From: Marinimicrobium sp038419845
Lineage (GTDB): Bacteria > Pseudomonadota > Gammaproteobacteria > Pseudomonadales > Cellvibrionaceae
Length of the DNA: 64,000 nucleotides
Reading direction: 5' to 3'
NCBI RefSeq assembly: GCF_038419845.1
Contig: NZ_JBCAQT010000005.1
Coordinates: 186,001 to 250,000 of the forward strand
This document shows, piece after piece, positions 23,650 to 31,857 of this stretch. A program made the translations under genes and the position numbers. The notes below the pieces were generated by a model. It made no database searches and was not told the DNA's origin. It saw only the letters and a list, made by a program, of their open reading frames with translations. The stretch's first letter is position 1. Each line of letters starts with the position of its first letter.

Positions 23650-25332
23650 ATGAAGGACTCAAGAAGGGATGAGATACTGATAGTGGGGTGCGGCCCGACT
23701 GGGCTGGTTCTGGCAATTGAGCTGGCGCGTCGAGGAGTTAGGTTTCGCCTGATTGATAAGCGTGACGGGCCAACTATGATGCCTCGAGCCTTCACGCTAC
23801 ACGCGCGAACAATGGAGATGCTTGAACATATGGGGCTTGTTCACCATTTTCTCAAGGGCGGCATTAAAAGCAGGGGGTTCAGATTTAATTTCAAAGGGAA
23901 AGATGTTCGCCCATCGCTTGACTTTTCGAAAATGGATTCAACCTACCCCTACGTCCTTATCTACGACCAAGGGTGGACCGACAAGCACCTCAGAGAGCAC
24001 TTGGAGTCGACATACGATATTCGTCCTCAATGGTCAACCGAAATCGTTGGCCTAGAGCGGGGTAAAGATAAGTGCAGGGCGGTTTTGTCTTACGGGAAGA
24101 CAGGATCCAGGGAAGTTGTAGAGCCAACCTGGATTGTTGGGTGTGATGGCGTTCATAGCTTTGTAAGGAAGTCGGTGGGGTTGAACGACAGTGGCAGTAA
24201 GTACGATGGAATGATCATGGAAATGATGGATACAAAGCTCGAAGGCTTCAATGGTGAGGACGAGCTTGTACATTACTATATTTCAAAAGAAAACTTTGTG
24301 CTTATCACCAAGCTGCCGGATGGCTACCACCGGATTGGCGTGAGTGGGGTGAGCGTCAATCGGGCCGATGATCAAAGGATTACCCAAAGGGAGCGCTTTC
24401 AGAACCTTTTGGATGAACATCTTGAGGGAATCACTCTGGCCACGCCCAAACTCGAAAGGCGATGGGAAGTGCGACGACGTATTGCCGAAAAATATCGCAT
24501 TGGCAACGTATTTCTGGCAGGCGACGCCGCCCATGTCCACTCTCCTTCAGGGGGCCAGGGCATGAATGTCAGTATGCAGGATGCTTACAATCTTGGTTGG
24601 AAACTGGCGTTTGTGGCACTGAATCAAGCTGCCCCCAGCTTGCTGGACACGTATGCGTCAGAGCGCTCTCCAGTGGGAAAGCAGGTCCTTGAAGGTACTG
24701 ACGCGATGCACGACATCATCATGGCGCATGGCCAGGGTATGGAGGACCGCCTGACGCTTACCCAAGCAAAGGGGTGGCACGAAAGCACGGTGATGCGTAT
24801 CTCGGGGTTAAGCCACAACTACTGCGATGCAATGTCACTGCCGCCTGAACTTCGACTATCCAACGGCATTTTACCCGGGACGAGAGCTCCAAATGTACAA
24901 GTTGAGGGGGGTAGGTGGCTGTTCGATCTTCTGCGTCATCCACGAATGTCTTTTCTGATCGTGCAGGATGGCGATAGTGAACCGGGCCAAACCTCTGCAG
25001 TTGCCAACTCGCTATCAGAGAAATTTGGAAGAAATGCAAGCGTCTACACAGTACAGGGTGGCGAGCGCTTCAAGTCCAGCTATGGTAGCTATGATAAGCC
25101 CCATGTCTATGTGGTCAGGCCTGACGGGTATGTCTATTGCCACTGCCTCCTTGAGGATGTTGCCCTACTTAATAACCATATGAATGAATGGTTCCTTCCG
25201 AATGAGAGGGTAGGCGGTAGTGCGCCGAAAATAGATCAAAAAAAGTCAGAAAAGGAATGGTGGCCTAAAATATCCCGATGGATTTGGCAAGGAATGACTG
25301 CGCAGTCACTTCGTAGAGATACCTATCGGTAA
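23650..25332 (+). CDS. Class A FAD-dependent aromatic monooxygenase (PheA/TfdB/UbiH superfamily)
   Basis: A 560-residue flavoprotein. FAD motifs in order: the Rossmann motif GCGPTGLVLAIELARRG (residues 9-25), the DG motif WIVGCDGVHSFVRKSVG (about 160) and the GD motif GDAAHVHSPSGGQGMN (about 292-307). The C-terminal third (from about 415) has the thioredoxin-like domain seen in phenol-hydroxylase-type members, ending near HVYVVRPDGYVYCH. The family hydroxylates phenols and other aromatic rings with NAD(P)H and O2. In this cluster a hydroxylation of the ammonia-lyase product or of its aromatic amino acid precursor is a reasonable guess. RBS TTTGGAG. It lies 50 bases after the barrel gene. Confidence 0.85.
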   Translation: MKDSRRDEILIVGCGPTGLVLAIELARRGVRFRLIDKRDGPTMMPRAFTLHARTMEMLEHMGLVHHFLKGGIKSRGFRFNFKGKDVRPSLDFSKMDSTYPYVLIYDQGWTDKHLREHLESTYDIRPQWSTEIVGLERGKDKCRAVLSYGKTGSREVVEPTWIVGCDGVHSFVRKSVGLNDSGSKYDGMIMEMMDTKLEGFNGEDELVHYYISKENFVLITKLPDGYHRIGVSGVSVNRADDQRITQRERFQNLLDEHLEGITLATPKLERRWEVRRRIAEKYRIGNVFLAGDAAHVHSPSGGQGMNVSMQDAYNLGWKLAFVALNQAAPSLLDTYASERSPVGKQVLEGTDAMHDIIMAHGQGMEDRLTLTQAKGWHESTVMRISGLSHNYCDAMSLPPELRLSNGILPGTRAPNVQVEGGRWLFDLLRHPRMSFLIVQDGDSEPGQTSAVANSLSEKFGRNASVYTVQGGERFKSSYGSYDKPHVYVVRPDGYVYCHCLLEDVALLNNHMNEWFLPNERVGGSAPKIDQKKSEKEWWPKISRWIWQGMTAQSLRRDTYR

Positions 25333-25411
25333 CTTTTTTTACTACTAAAACTGACAGCTCCGATGTTGCGCATTCGCGCTTTCAGGGGATCGTTTTGCGC
25401 GCGATATCCAG

Positions 25412-25442
25412 TTTCAGAAAAATTCTAAACGCACTTTATAAG
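25412..25442 (+). promoter_or_regulatory. Weak promoter candidate before the FMO-lyase operon
   Basis: The 156-base gap before 25489 is AT-rich and contains TTTCAG (25412-25417) and TATAAG (25437-25442), spaced 19 bases, longer than ideal. The gap size itself suggests that the following four tightly packed genes may have their own start of transcription. Confidence 0.25.
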
Positions 25443-25488
25443 CGGTGATAATTGACTTATCAAATATTTTGGGAAAGGACGTACATAT

Positions 25489-27435
25489 ATGAATACGGCT
25501 GGTTTTGAAGAACAATCATTATCTGCGGTTGATCATGGGGAGTTGGCGTTTGAGGATAAGCCTTTTAAGGGTGACCCTTTTGGGATAAAGGCGGCAGCTA
25601 TGGCAGCCGGTAAGGAACGCCATTGGACACACAGCATGACTGCGAAGTTTGTAAGCGCGATGCTCACAGTAGTGGGGCTTTTACCTTTTGTGTTGCTGGC
25701 TATTCTTCCAGTCCTGGTGGTCAGTGGAAATTCGACGTCGCTGATCAATCTTCTTGCATCAGTGTTTTTCGTTTGGGTGATTGCATTTCTCGCGTACCAG
25801 CTTCGATTGATCTCCAAGAAGCCTCACCTGATGCGGCCTGTTGAGGATCGAAAGCCAAAATCCGGAACCGTGGTGGTGATCGGTGCTGGACCGGTCGGCC
25901 TGGCTGTCGTCAAAGAGTGTCGGGAGCTCGGGATAGAGGTAACCTGCTTTGAGAGTAAGCCTGGGGTAGGCGGTGTTTATCGTTACGACGAAAACAAGCC
26001 CAGCGGTGTTTGGAAGAGTGCCCGCTTGACCTCTTCGCCTTGGGTGACTGCCTTTTCGGATTTCCCACCTTCAAACCCCTCTTCTATTCATCATAACCAC
26101 GAGCAGTATGTCGACTACCTGGAAGACTATTCCGATCATTTTGATTTGAGTTCAAGCATTCGGTTTGGTTGCCAGGTAGAAAGGGTGGAACCTCTCGGTT
26201 GTGGCTGGCGAGTCTCAGTCCGTGATTTGAGCACGGACAGTGTAGAAATCATGGACTGTGACAATGTGTCCATATGCACCGGTACGCATCAAACGCCCAA
26301 GCCCATTTCTCTTCCCGGACTTGAAGGCTTTAAGGGCGACGTTAGGCATGTTTCCCAATACAAAGGTCCGGAGGATTTTAAAGACAAAAAAGTTGTTATT
26401 GCCGGGTTGGGTGAGTCCGGGGCGGACATTGCTTACGAGCTCAGTAAGTTTTCAGAAAAGGTAACGGTCAGTGTGAAACGGGGTAAGTTTGTTATTCCCC
26501 GCATAAACCCGTTGACCGGAAAAGCTAACGATTATGACACCAATAGAATACGTAATGCCGCTCCCATTTTCCTTAAAAACGGCTTTATGTCTATGAGGCG
26601 CCGCCTTTGTCAGTATATGGGCAACCATACACCGAGCTCAGCAGTAAGAGCCAAGCTTCTACAGATTTCGAATACGGGGCCAAATACACAAACCGCAACC
26701 AAAAGCGATGATTTTATCATGGCGATCCTGGAAGGGAAGCTCGATATTGAGCGTGATATTGTAAGGTTTGAAGAGAACGGAGTAGTTTTTTCTGATGGTC
26801 GTAGAGAGTCCGCGGACATCGTATTGTTTGCGCATGGCTACATTCCCGCATTTCCATTTTTGGAGTTGCCCGGCGGAAAAGCCGCGAAACACCCGAGCGA
26901 AATGTACCTGAATATGTTTGACCCTGATGTAGGTAGTCGTTTGGCCTTCTGTGGCTTCGCGCGGCCTGCCTTGGGTGCCATCCCACCTGTTGGTGAGCTT
27001 CAGGCCAGGCTCTTTTCCCAAGTGGTCTCCGGAAGGCTTATGCTCCCGGCGATAGAAGAATGGAAGCAACACATTGAATGTGAGCGAAGACAGAACCGTG
27101 AAAGGTTTCCAGGTTTGCCGGAGAAAAATGTGGTGGTCAGCTGGATCCCCTACATGGATAAGCTCGCCACGCTAATTGGCTGTAGGCCCGATCCATGGAA
27201 GCTATTAGCGTCTCCCGTTCTGTTGTGGCGCGTGCTCACAGGCGCTGTCAATGGTGCTCACTATCGTTTGCACGGAGTAGGATCCAAACCCGTCGCCAAA
27301 GACACGGTATGTTACCTGAAAGGAGAGCATGACTTAAGGGAGGTTCTAACCATGCTGGGCTTACACTTTTGGGTTTGGCCGCTAGGCCTCGTTCAGGGGA
27401 ACAGGCGCTTTCAGTCTGATATCTCCAACATTTAA
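25489..27435 (+). CDS. Membrane-anchored FMO-type flavin monooxygenase
   Basis: A 648-residue protein. Residues about 45-110 hold two hydrophobic segments (SAMLTVVGLLPFVLLAIL and LLASVFFVWVIAFLAY), an N-terminal membrane anchor unusual for this family. The catalytic part has an FAD Rossmann motif (VVVIGAGPVGLAVV, about residue 125), the FMO signature FKGDVRHVSQYKG (about 285) and an NADPH motif AGLGESGADIAYEL (about 305). Group B flavin monooxygenases oxidise soft N or S atoms or carry out Baeyer-Villiger reactions. The position just before the ammonia-lyase and a second FMO points to a joint pathway at the inner membrane. Its codon use is less GC-rich than in the flanking core genes. Confidence 0.8.
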   Translation: MNTAGFEEQSLSAVDHGELAFEDKPFKGDPFGIKAAAMAAGKERHWTHSMTAKFVSAMLTVVGLLPFVLLAILPVLVVSGNSTSLINLLASVFFVWVIAFLAYQLRLISKKPHLMRPVEDRKPKSGTVVVIGAGPVGLAVVKECRELGIEVTCFESKPGVGGVYRYDENKPSGVWKSARLTSSPWVTAFSDFPPSNPSSIHHNHEQYVDYLEDYSDHFDLSSSIRFGCQVERVEPLGCGWRVSVRDLSTDSVEIMDCDNVSICTGTHQTPKPISLPGLEGFKGDVRHVSQYKGPEDFKDKKVVIAGLGESGADIAYELSKFSEKVTVSVKRGKFVIPRINPLTGKANDYDTNRIRNAAPIFLKNGFMSMRRRLCQYMGNHTPSSAVRAKLLQISNTGPNTQTATKSDDFIMAILEGKLDIERDIVRFEENGVVFSDGRRESADIVLFAHGYIPAFPFLELPGGKAAKHPSEMYLNMFDPDVGSRLAFCGFARPALGAIPPVGELQARLFSQVVSGRLMLPAIEEWKQHIECERRQNRERFPGLPEKNVVVSWIPYMDKLATLIGCRPDPWKLLASPVLLWRVLTGAVNGAHYRLHGVGSKPVAKDTVCYLKGEHDLREVLTMLGLHFWVWPLGLVQGNRRFQSDISNI

Positions 27436-27458
27436 TAAAGGAAGTGAGAATCAACGTT

Positions 27459-29126
27459 ATGGATATGAAGATAAAAGAAGATGTTGTTATCGGAGAGCCA
27501 TTAACCCTAGACAGTGTAAGGGCTGTCGCTGTCGAGCACCGAAAAGTCCGACTCACTGATGATCCGGAAGTTCTGAAACGTATATCGGAATCCCATCGTT
27601 TTATTCAAGAGGCTGCCGAAAGAGGTGAATCGATATATGGCGTTACCTCAAGTGTCGGCGCCATGGCGGATTTGTCGATACCCAAGGACCAGCTGGCTGC
27701 CTTTCAGAACAAAATATTTCTGGATAAAAAGGTCGGAACAGGAAAAAGACTGTCAAACGCCGATGTTCGCGCTGGCATGCTTTTAAGGGCTACGTCATTG
27801 ACGCACGGTGTTTCAGGCGTAAGAAGAAAGTTGATAGAGAGAATCATACTTTTTCTGAATGAAGATGTATGTCCGACAATGTTCAGTTTGGGGTCAATTG
27901 GGGCCAGTGGCGACCTGGTGCCCTTGTCCTATCTCGCGGGCCTGCTCCGGGGGCTACCTAACTATAAGGCTTCATTCAAGGGAGAGCTGGTCAGCTGCAA
28001 AGAGGCGCTTGAGCGGCTGAATGTTGAGCCTATCGACTTTATGCCCAAGGAGACGTTGGCGATCGTCAACGGTACCTCTGTCCACACAGGGGTTGCGGCG
28101 AACTGCCTCAGTCGGGCTAAGACACTGCTGACCCTTACCATAGGGAATAACGCACTCTTCTATCAGGGTTTGGAGGCAAGTCGTGAGTCGATGAACGCCT
28201 TCGTTCACATGTACAAGCCTCATGAGGGGCAGGTTTTCTCGGCCAGACACATGGCTTCTCTTCTTGAGGGCTCCCAGTTGTGTCGGACCGAACGGGACGG
28301 AGAACATGTTCACGAGAAAGGAAAGCTAATACAGGATCGCTATTCACTTCGCTGCTACCCGCAGTATTTCGGGCCTATTGTGGAGGAAATGGAGACCGGT
28401 GAGCGCCAGATCTCTATCGAAGCAAACTCCGTAACAGACAATCCGCTGATAGATGCGGACTCAGGAACCACATACCATTGTGGAAACTTTCTGGGTCAGT
28501 ATCCCAGTGTGGCTATGGATAGGCTGAGATATAACCTGGGTGTCGTTGCGAAGTATATGGACGTCCAGATTTCGCTATTGGTAACGCCTGCATTCAGTAA
28601 CGGACTCCCTCCGGGACTGAAAGGCAATATGGCAATTACCAATATGGGGTTGAATGGCCTGCAAATATGCGGCAACTCCATAATGCCGATGATCGGGTTC
28701 TATGGGCAGTCACTCGCTGACAAATTTCCCTCTCACGCAGAAATGTTTAACCAGAATATAAATAGCTTGAGCATGGGGTCGGCCGCACTGGCAAAGGAGA
28801 GCCTATATCTGATGGAGCGTTATGTGGCGATATGTCTGATATTCGGCCTGCAGGCGGTAGATCTCAGGAGTCACCAAAAGTTCTCTACCTACGATCCCCG
28901 TAAATATCTTTCGGAGTCCACGCGGTCATTCTATGAGGCCGCGATGAACCTGATGAAGGTCCCATTCTCGTCGGATAAACCCTTCATTTGGAACGACGAA
29001 GATCAAGGCTTGGACGAGTATATTGACTTCATTGTGGACGATATACGCGGAGCTAACTGCTTATCTCAAACACTGCTATCCTTTTCAATGAAGGATGAGA
29101 AACTCTTTGAAAGGAACATTGTATGA
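27459..29126 (+). CDS. MIO-type aromatic amino acid ammonia-lyase/aminomutase (HAL/PAL/TAL family)
   Basis: A 555-residue enzyme starting at ATG 27459 (an upstream GTG sits on the ribosome site itself). The MIO prosthetic-group triad is in GSIGASGDLVPLSYLAGL (Ala-Ser-Gly, about residues 149-151). Other lyase motifs are the catalytic-Tyr loop IYGVTSSVG (usually YGxxTGFG), LAIVNGTSVHTGVA, QDRYSLRCYPQYFG, SVTDNPLI and GNFLGQYPS (usually GNFHGQ). It belongs to the class that removes ammonia from His, Phe or Tyr or makes beta-amino acids. Genuine histidase is unlikely because no hutU, hutI or hutG is nearby. Selectivity positions look unusual (see findings). Its stop overlaps the start of the next FMO gene. 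Confidence 0.85.
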   Translation: MDMKIKEDVVIGEPLTLDSVRAVAVEHRKVRLTDDPEVLKRISESHRFIQEAAERGESIYGVTSSVGAMADLSIPKDQLAAFQNKIFLDKKVGTGKRLSNADVRAGMLLRATSLTHGVSGVRRKLIERIILFLNEDVCPTMFSLGSIGASGDLVPLSYLAGLLRGLPNYKASFKGELVSCKEALERLNVEPIDFMPKETLAIVNGTSVHTGVAANCLSRAKTLLTLTIGNNALFYQGLEASRESMNAFVHMYKPHEGQVFSARHMASLLEGSQLCRTERDGEHVHEKGKLIQDRYSLRCYPQYFGPIVEEMETGERQISIEANSVTDNPLIDADSGTTYHCGNFLGQYPSVAMDRLRYNLGVVAKYMDVQISLLVTPAFSNGLPPGLKGNMAITNMGLNGLQICGNSIMPMIGFYGQSLADKFPSHAEMFNQNINSLSMGSAALAKESLYLMERYVAICLIFGLQAVDLRSHQKFSTYDPRKYLSESTRSFYEAAMNLMKVPFSSDKPFIWNDEDQGLDEYIDFIVDDIRGANCLSQTLLSFSMKDEKLFERNIV

Positions 29127-30712
29127 AGCGAAAAGTAGCAGTTATAGGCGCAGGGCTATCCGGAATAGCAGCAGTTAAGGAGCTGAAGGAGGAAGGCCAC
29201 GAGGTGACGTGCTTCGAGAAGAACAGCAGTTCTGGTGGCGTTTTCTCTCCGGACGGATTTTCTTATGACTCATTGAATCTCACTGTTACCAACTATTTTA
29301 TGGCCTTCTCAGACTATGTTCCAACGGAGGAGCGAATTAAGTTCTGGACGGCAAAAAACTATCGGGACTATCTTAACCGATATATTACTAAAAATTATCT
29401 TTTTCCATGCATTAACCTGAATACAATGGTGTTATCCGTTGAACGGGAAGGGAAGCAATGGGTCGTCAAAACTAAGAAAAGGGGTGAAGGCGTTGAAACA
29501 CATACATTCGATGCGGTAGCCGTCTGCTCCGGGATGTTTCAGGAGCCAAAGATCCCTGAGGTTAATGGGCTCGATAGTTTTGAGGGCAGTGTCCTTCACT
29601 CAAAAGACTATGTCATCAAAGAAGCATTTGAAGGAAAGAGAGTGTTGTGCGTTGGGCTCGGGGAGAGTTCTTCCGACATAACGTCCGAGATTTCAACGGT
29701 CAGTGAGAAATGCATTCTTTCCTTGCGCCGATACCCGGCAGTGGCTCCTCGTGTTATTCCTTTTCAAAAGGACCCGTTCTTTACCATCGACACTTCCGTT
29801 TTCACCTCCCGGATTATTCACCACCTTCCTCACAAGGCACACAGGGATCTAGTAGACAAGTTTTTAAGTAAGTCGTTGGTGAGTAGAAATCCCGCCATGG
29901 TTAGGCGCACGGAGTGGACTAAAGCGTCAGGGTCTCCGGTCCACCAAGTGATTACAAAGAATGAGCGGTTGTTCACCCACATCGTCGATGGCGAGGTAGA
30001 AGCGAACTTCAGTGGTATAGAACGGATCACAAAAGACTCCGTAATCTTCAAGGATGGCATTAGTGAGAAGATTGATTCGATAATGTTCTGTACAGGGTTC
30101 AAGACCACGTTCCCGTTTATGGACGTAAAGATCACAAATACCAGAGATCTTTATAAACAGATGTTTCACCGGGATTTTGATAAGACTCTGGCCTTCATCG
30201 GGTTTGCAAGGCCTCATCAGGGCGGGATTCCCTCTCTTTCTGAGATGCAAAGCCGATACTTCGCATTGCTGTGCAGTGATAAACGCGAGATTCCCAGTCA
30301 GTCCGAACGGGATCGCCAGGCGAAGAAGGATCGCATGTCTTGGGAGAAAGAGTACCATCTTACGCCCCACGTTTCCTCCCTTGTGAACTATAACACCTAC
30401 ATTGACTCTTTGGCTGATCTGGTGGGTTGTAAACCGGAGATCCCGTCCTTTTTCAAAGATCGGAAAATGTATCTTAAGATGTGGTTTGGTACGCAATTTT
30501 CTGCTCAGTACAGGCTCAATGGCCCACACGCAAAGCCGGAAGCCGCAAAAATGTTCCTCGAATCTTTTCCAATCGCTTACCCCAAAAAACGTATGTACGG
30601 GTTGCTTCTTAAGAAGGTTATGTATGACCTGAAAAGGCGTCTTCTAAAGGCACGATCTGTGAACTCTGAAAACGCTACAATGCAAGGGCAGGTGGCCAAC
30701 TATGATGTCTGA
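29123..30712 (+). CDS. FMO-type flavin monooxygenase
   Basis: A 529-residue flavoprotein without a membrane anchor. FAD motif VAVIGAGLSGIAAVKELKEE at the N-terminus, FMO signature FEGSVLHSKDY (about residue 152) and second Rossmann motif VGLGESSSDITSEI (about 176). It is related to, but clearly different from, the anchored FMO at 25489-27435: both share the C-terminal G-F-A-R-P and G-G-I/A-I-P-stretch followed by 'L-x-E-x-Q-x-R'. Probably performs a second oxidation in the same pathway. It overlaps the lyase gene by 4 bases (ATGA) and the permease gene by 11 bases. Confidence 0.8.
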   Translation: MKRKVAVIGAGLSGIAAVKELKEEGHEVTCFEKNSSSGGVFSPDGFSYDSLNLTVTNYFMAFSDYVPTEERIKFWTAKNYRDYLNRYITKNYLFPCINLNTMVLSVEREGKQWVVKTKKRGEGVETHTFDAVAVCSGMFQEPKIPEVNGLDSFEGSVLHSKDYVIKEAFEGKRVLCVGLGESSSDITSEISTVSEKCILSLRRYPAVAPRVIPFQKDPFFTIDTSVFTSRIIHHLPHKAHRDLVDKFLSKSLVSRNPAMVRRTEWTKASGSPVHQVITKNERLFTHIVDGEVEANFSGIERITKDSVIFKDGISEKIDSIMFCTGFKTTFPFMDVKITNTRDLYKQMFHRDFDKTLAFIGFARPHQGGIPSLSEMQSRYFALLCSDKREIPSQSERDRQAKKDRMSWEKEYHLTPHVSSLVNYNTYIDSLADLVGCKPEIPSFFKDRKMYLKMWFGTQFSAQYRLNGPHAKPEAAKMFLESFPIAYPKKRMYGLLLKKVMYDLKRRLLKARSVNSENATMQGQVANYDV

Positions 30713-31808
30713 TACGCTTAAACCCGCACCCAAAGATATAGGGTCGATTTTCGGCAGAAGACCGATTTGGTTGTGGTTTTTATCGATGTTTTTGTTCTAT
30801 GCGGTTTGGCTCCTGTTGGTTCAGCAGCATGGCCAATGGGAAGCGGTAAAATCCCATTGGCCTATTGCCACGGCAATGGCTGTCGGTAGCTACGCTGCAG
30901 GCTCCACCCCGATGGGCGGCGGTACGGTGGGCTTTCCGGTTTTGGTTTTGCTATTCGATCTTCCTGCTAGTTTAGGTCGGGATTTTAGCTTTGCGGTGCA
31001 ATCTATCGGCATGGTGAGTGCCAGTATCTTTATCCTGGTCCGTCGACAGCCCTTGGCTGGGTCGATGCTCAAGGGTGCCATGTTGGGGGCCTTGCTGGGC
31101 ACGCCGCTAGGCATACTGGTATTGGCGCCCCTTATTCCGGACTTGTGGATAAAAATGATATTCGCCGTGATCTGGGGAAGCTTCGGAATTCTCCATCTTT
31201 ATCGCGTCCGGGAAATTGCCAGTCACTCCGGCATGACCGAGTTTGACGAAAAGTGGGATCAGAAAGTCGGCTTTATTGTCGGTATTGGCGCCTGTGCACT
31301 GGCGGTGGGCGTGACGGGGGTGGGCGTTGATATGGTGATCTATGCTGTTTTGGTGCTGCTTTGTCGGGCGGATCTTAAAATCGCCATCCCCACTTCAGTC
31401 GTCATTATGGCGTTTACCTCCGTACTGGGCGTTCTGGTAAAAACCCTCAGCAACTCCTGGCAGCCTGGTGTGTACGAGAACTGGCTAGCTGCAGCGCCGG
31501 TTGTCGCGTTGGGTGCTCCTCTCGGCGTTTTTATCGTCGGTTTGATTGGCCGAGCGCCAACCTTGCTGGTGGTCGCTGCATTATGCGTGGGGCAGTTTGT
31601 CTGGACGTGCTTTAGCGAGCGCCATGTCCTGGGCGGCAGCGGAATAGTGCTTGCCGGTGCGGCAGTAGCGGTCTGCCTATGGGGGTTTGAAAAGCTACGT
31701 GCTCGCGGTATCATTTTGGTAGAGAGGGCGCAGTCAGACCGAGCGAAGATTGACGTAATACCGGAAGTAGAAAGGCCTACGGGAATGTTGACGCCAAACA
31801 CGCAGTGA
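30702..31808 (+). CDS. TauE/SafE family permease
   Basis: A 368-residue inner-membrane protein with about eight to nine helices in two repeats. The first repeat contains GSYAAGSTPMGGGTVGFPVLVLLF and the second GACALAVGVTGVGVDMVIYAVLV, which match the TauE/SafE (DUF81) repeat. Known members export sulfite, sulfoacetate or other small anions, but many have unknown cargo. It is the last gene of the cluster and its start lies inside the preceding FMO gene, so co-translation is likely. It might export a by-product or the anionic product itself. An ATG three bases downstream is an equal start choice. Confidence 0.8.
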   Translation: MMSDTLKPAPKDIGSIFGRRPIWLWFLSMFLFYAVWLLLVQQHGQWEAVKSHWPIATAMAVGSYAAGSTPMGGGTVGFPVLVLLFDLPASLGRDFSFAVQSIGMVSASIFILVRRQPLAGSMLKGAMLGALLGTPLGILVLAPLIPDLWIKMIFAVIWGSFGILHLYRVREIASHSGMTEFDEKWDQKVGFIVGIGACALAVGVTGVGVDMVIYAVLVLLCRADLKIAIPTSVVIMAFTSVLGVLVKTLSNSWQPGVYENWLAAAPVVALGAPLGVFIVGLIGRAPTLLVVAALCVGQFVWTCFSERHVLGGSGIVLAGAAVAVCLWGFEKLRARGIILVERAQSDRAKIDVIPEVERPTGMLTPNTQ

Positions 31809-31811
31809 AGG

Positions 31812-31857
31812 AACCGATTTCGACAGCCATGAATGATCATCGCTGTCGAAAACGGTT
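31812..31857. terminator. Long hairpin between convergent genes
   Basis: The arms 31812-31827 and 31842-31857 pair over 16 bases with one mismatch (core TCGACAGC/GCTGTCGA) and a 14-base loop. It overlaps the 3' end of the leftward membrane-protein gene and lies just after the permease gene. It probably ends transcription of the cluster and may act in both directions. Confidence 0.6.

Noticed and set aside
27459..29126. Histidase of the Hut pathway
   Set aside because: No urocanase, imidazolonepropionase or formiminoglutamase nearby; selectivity residues and neighbours do not fit histidine breakdown.
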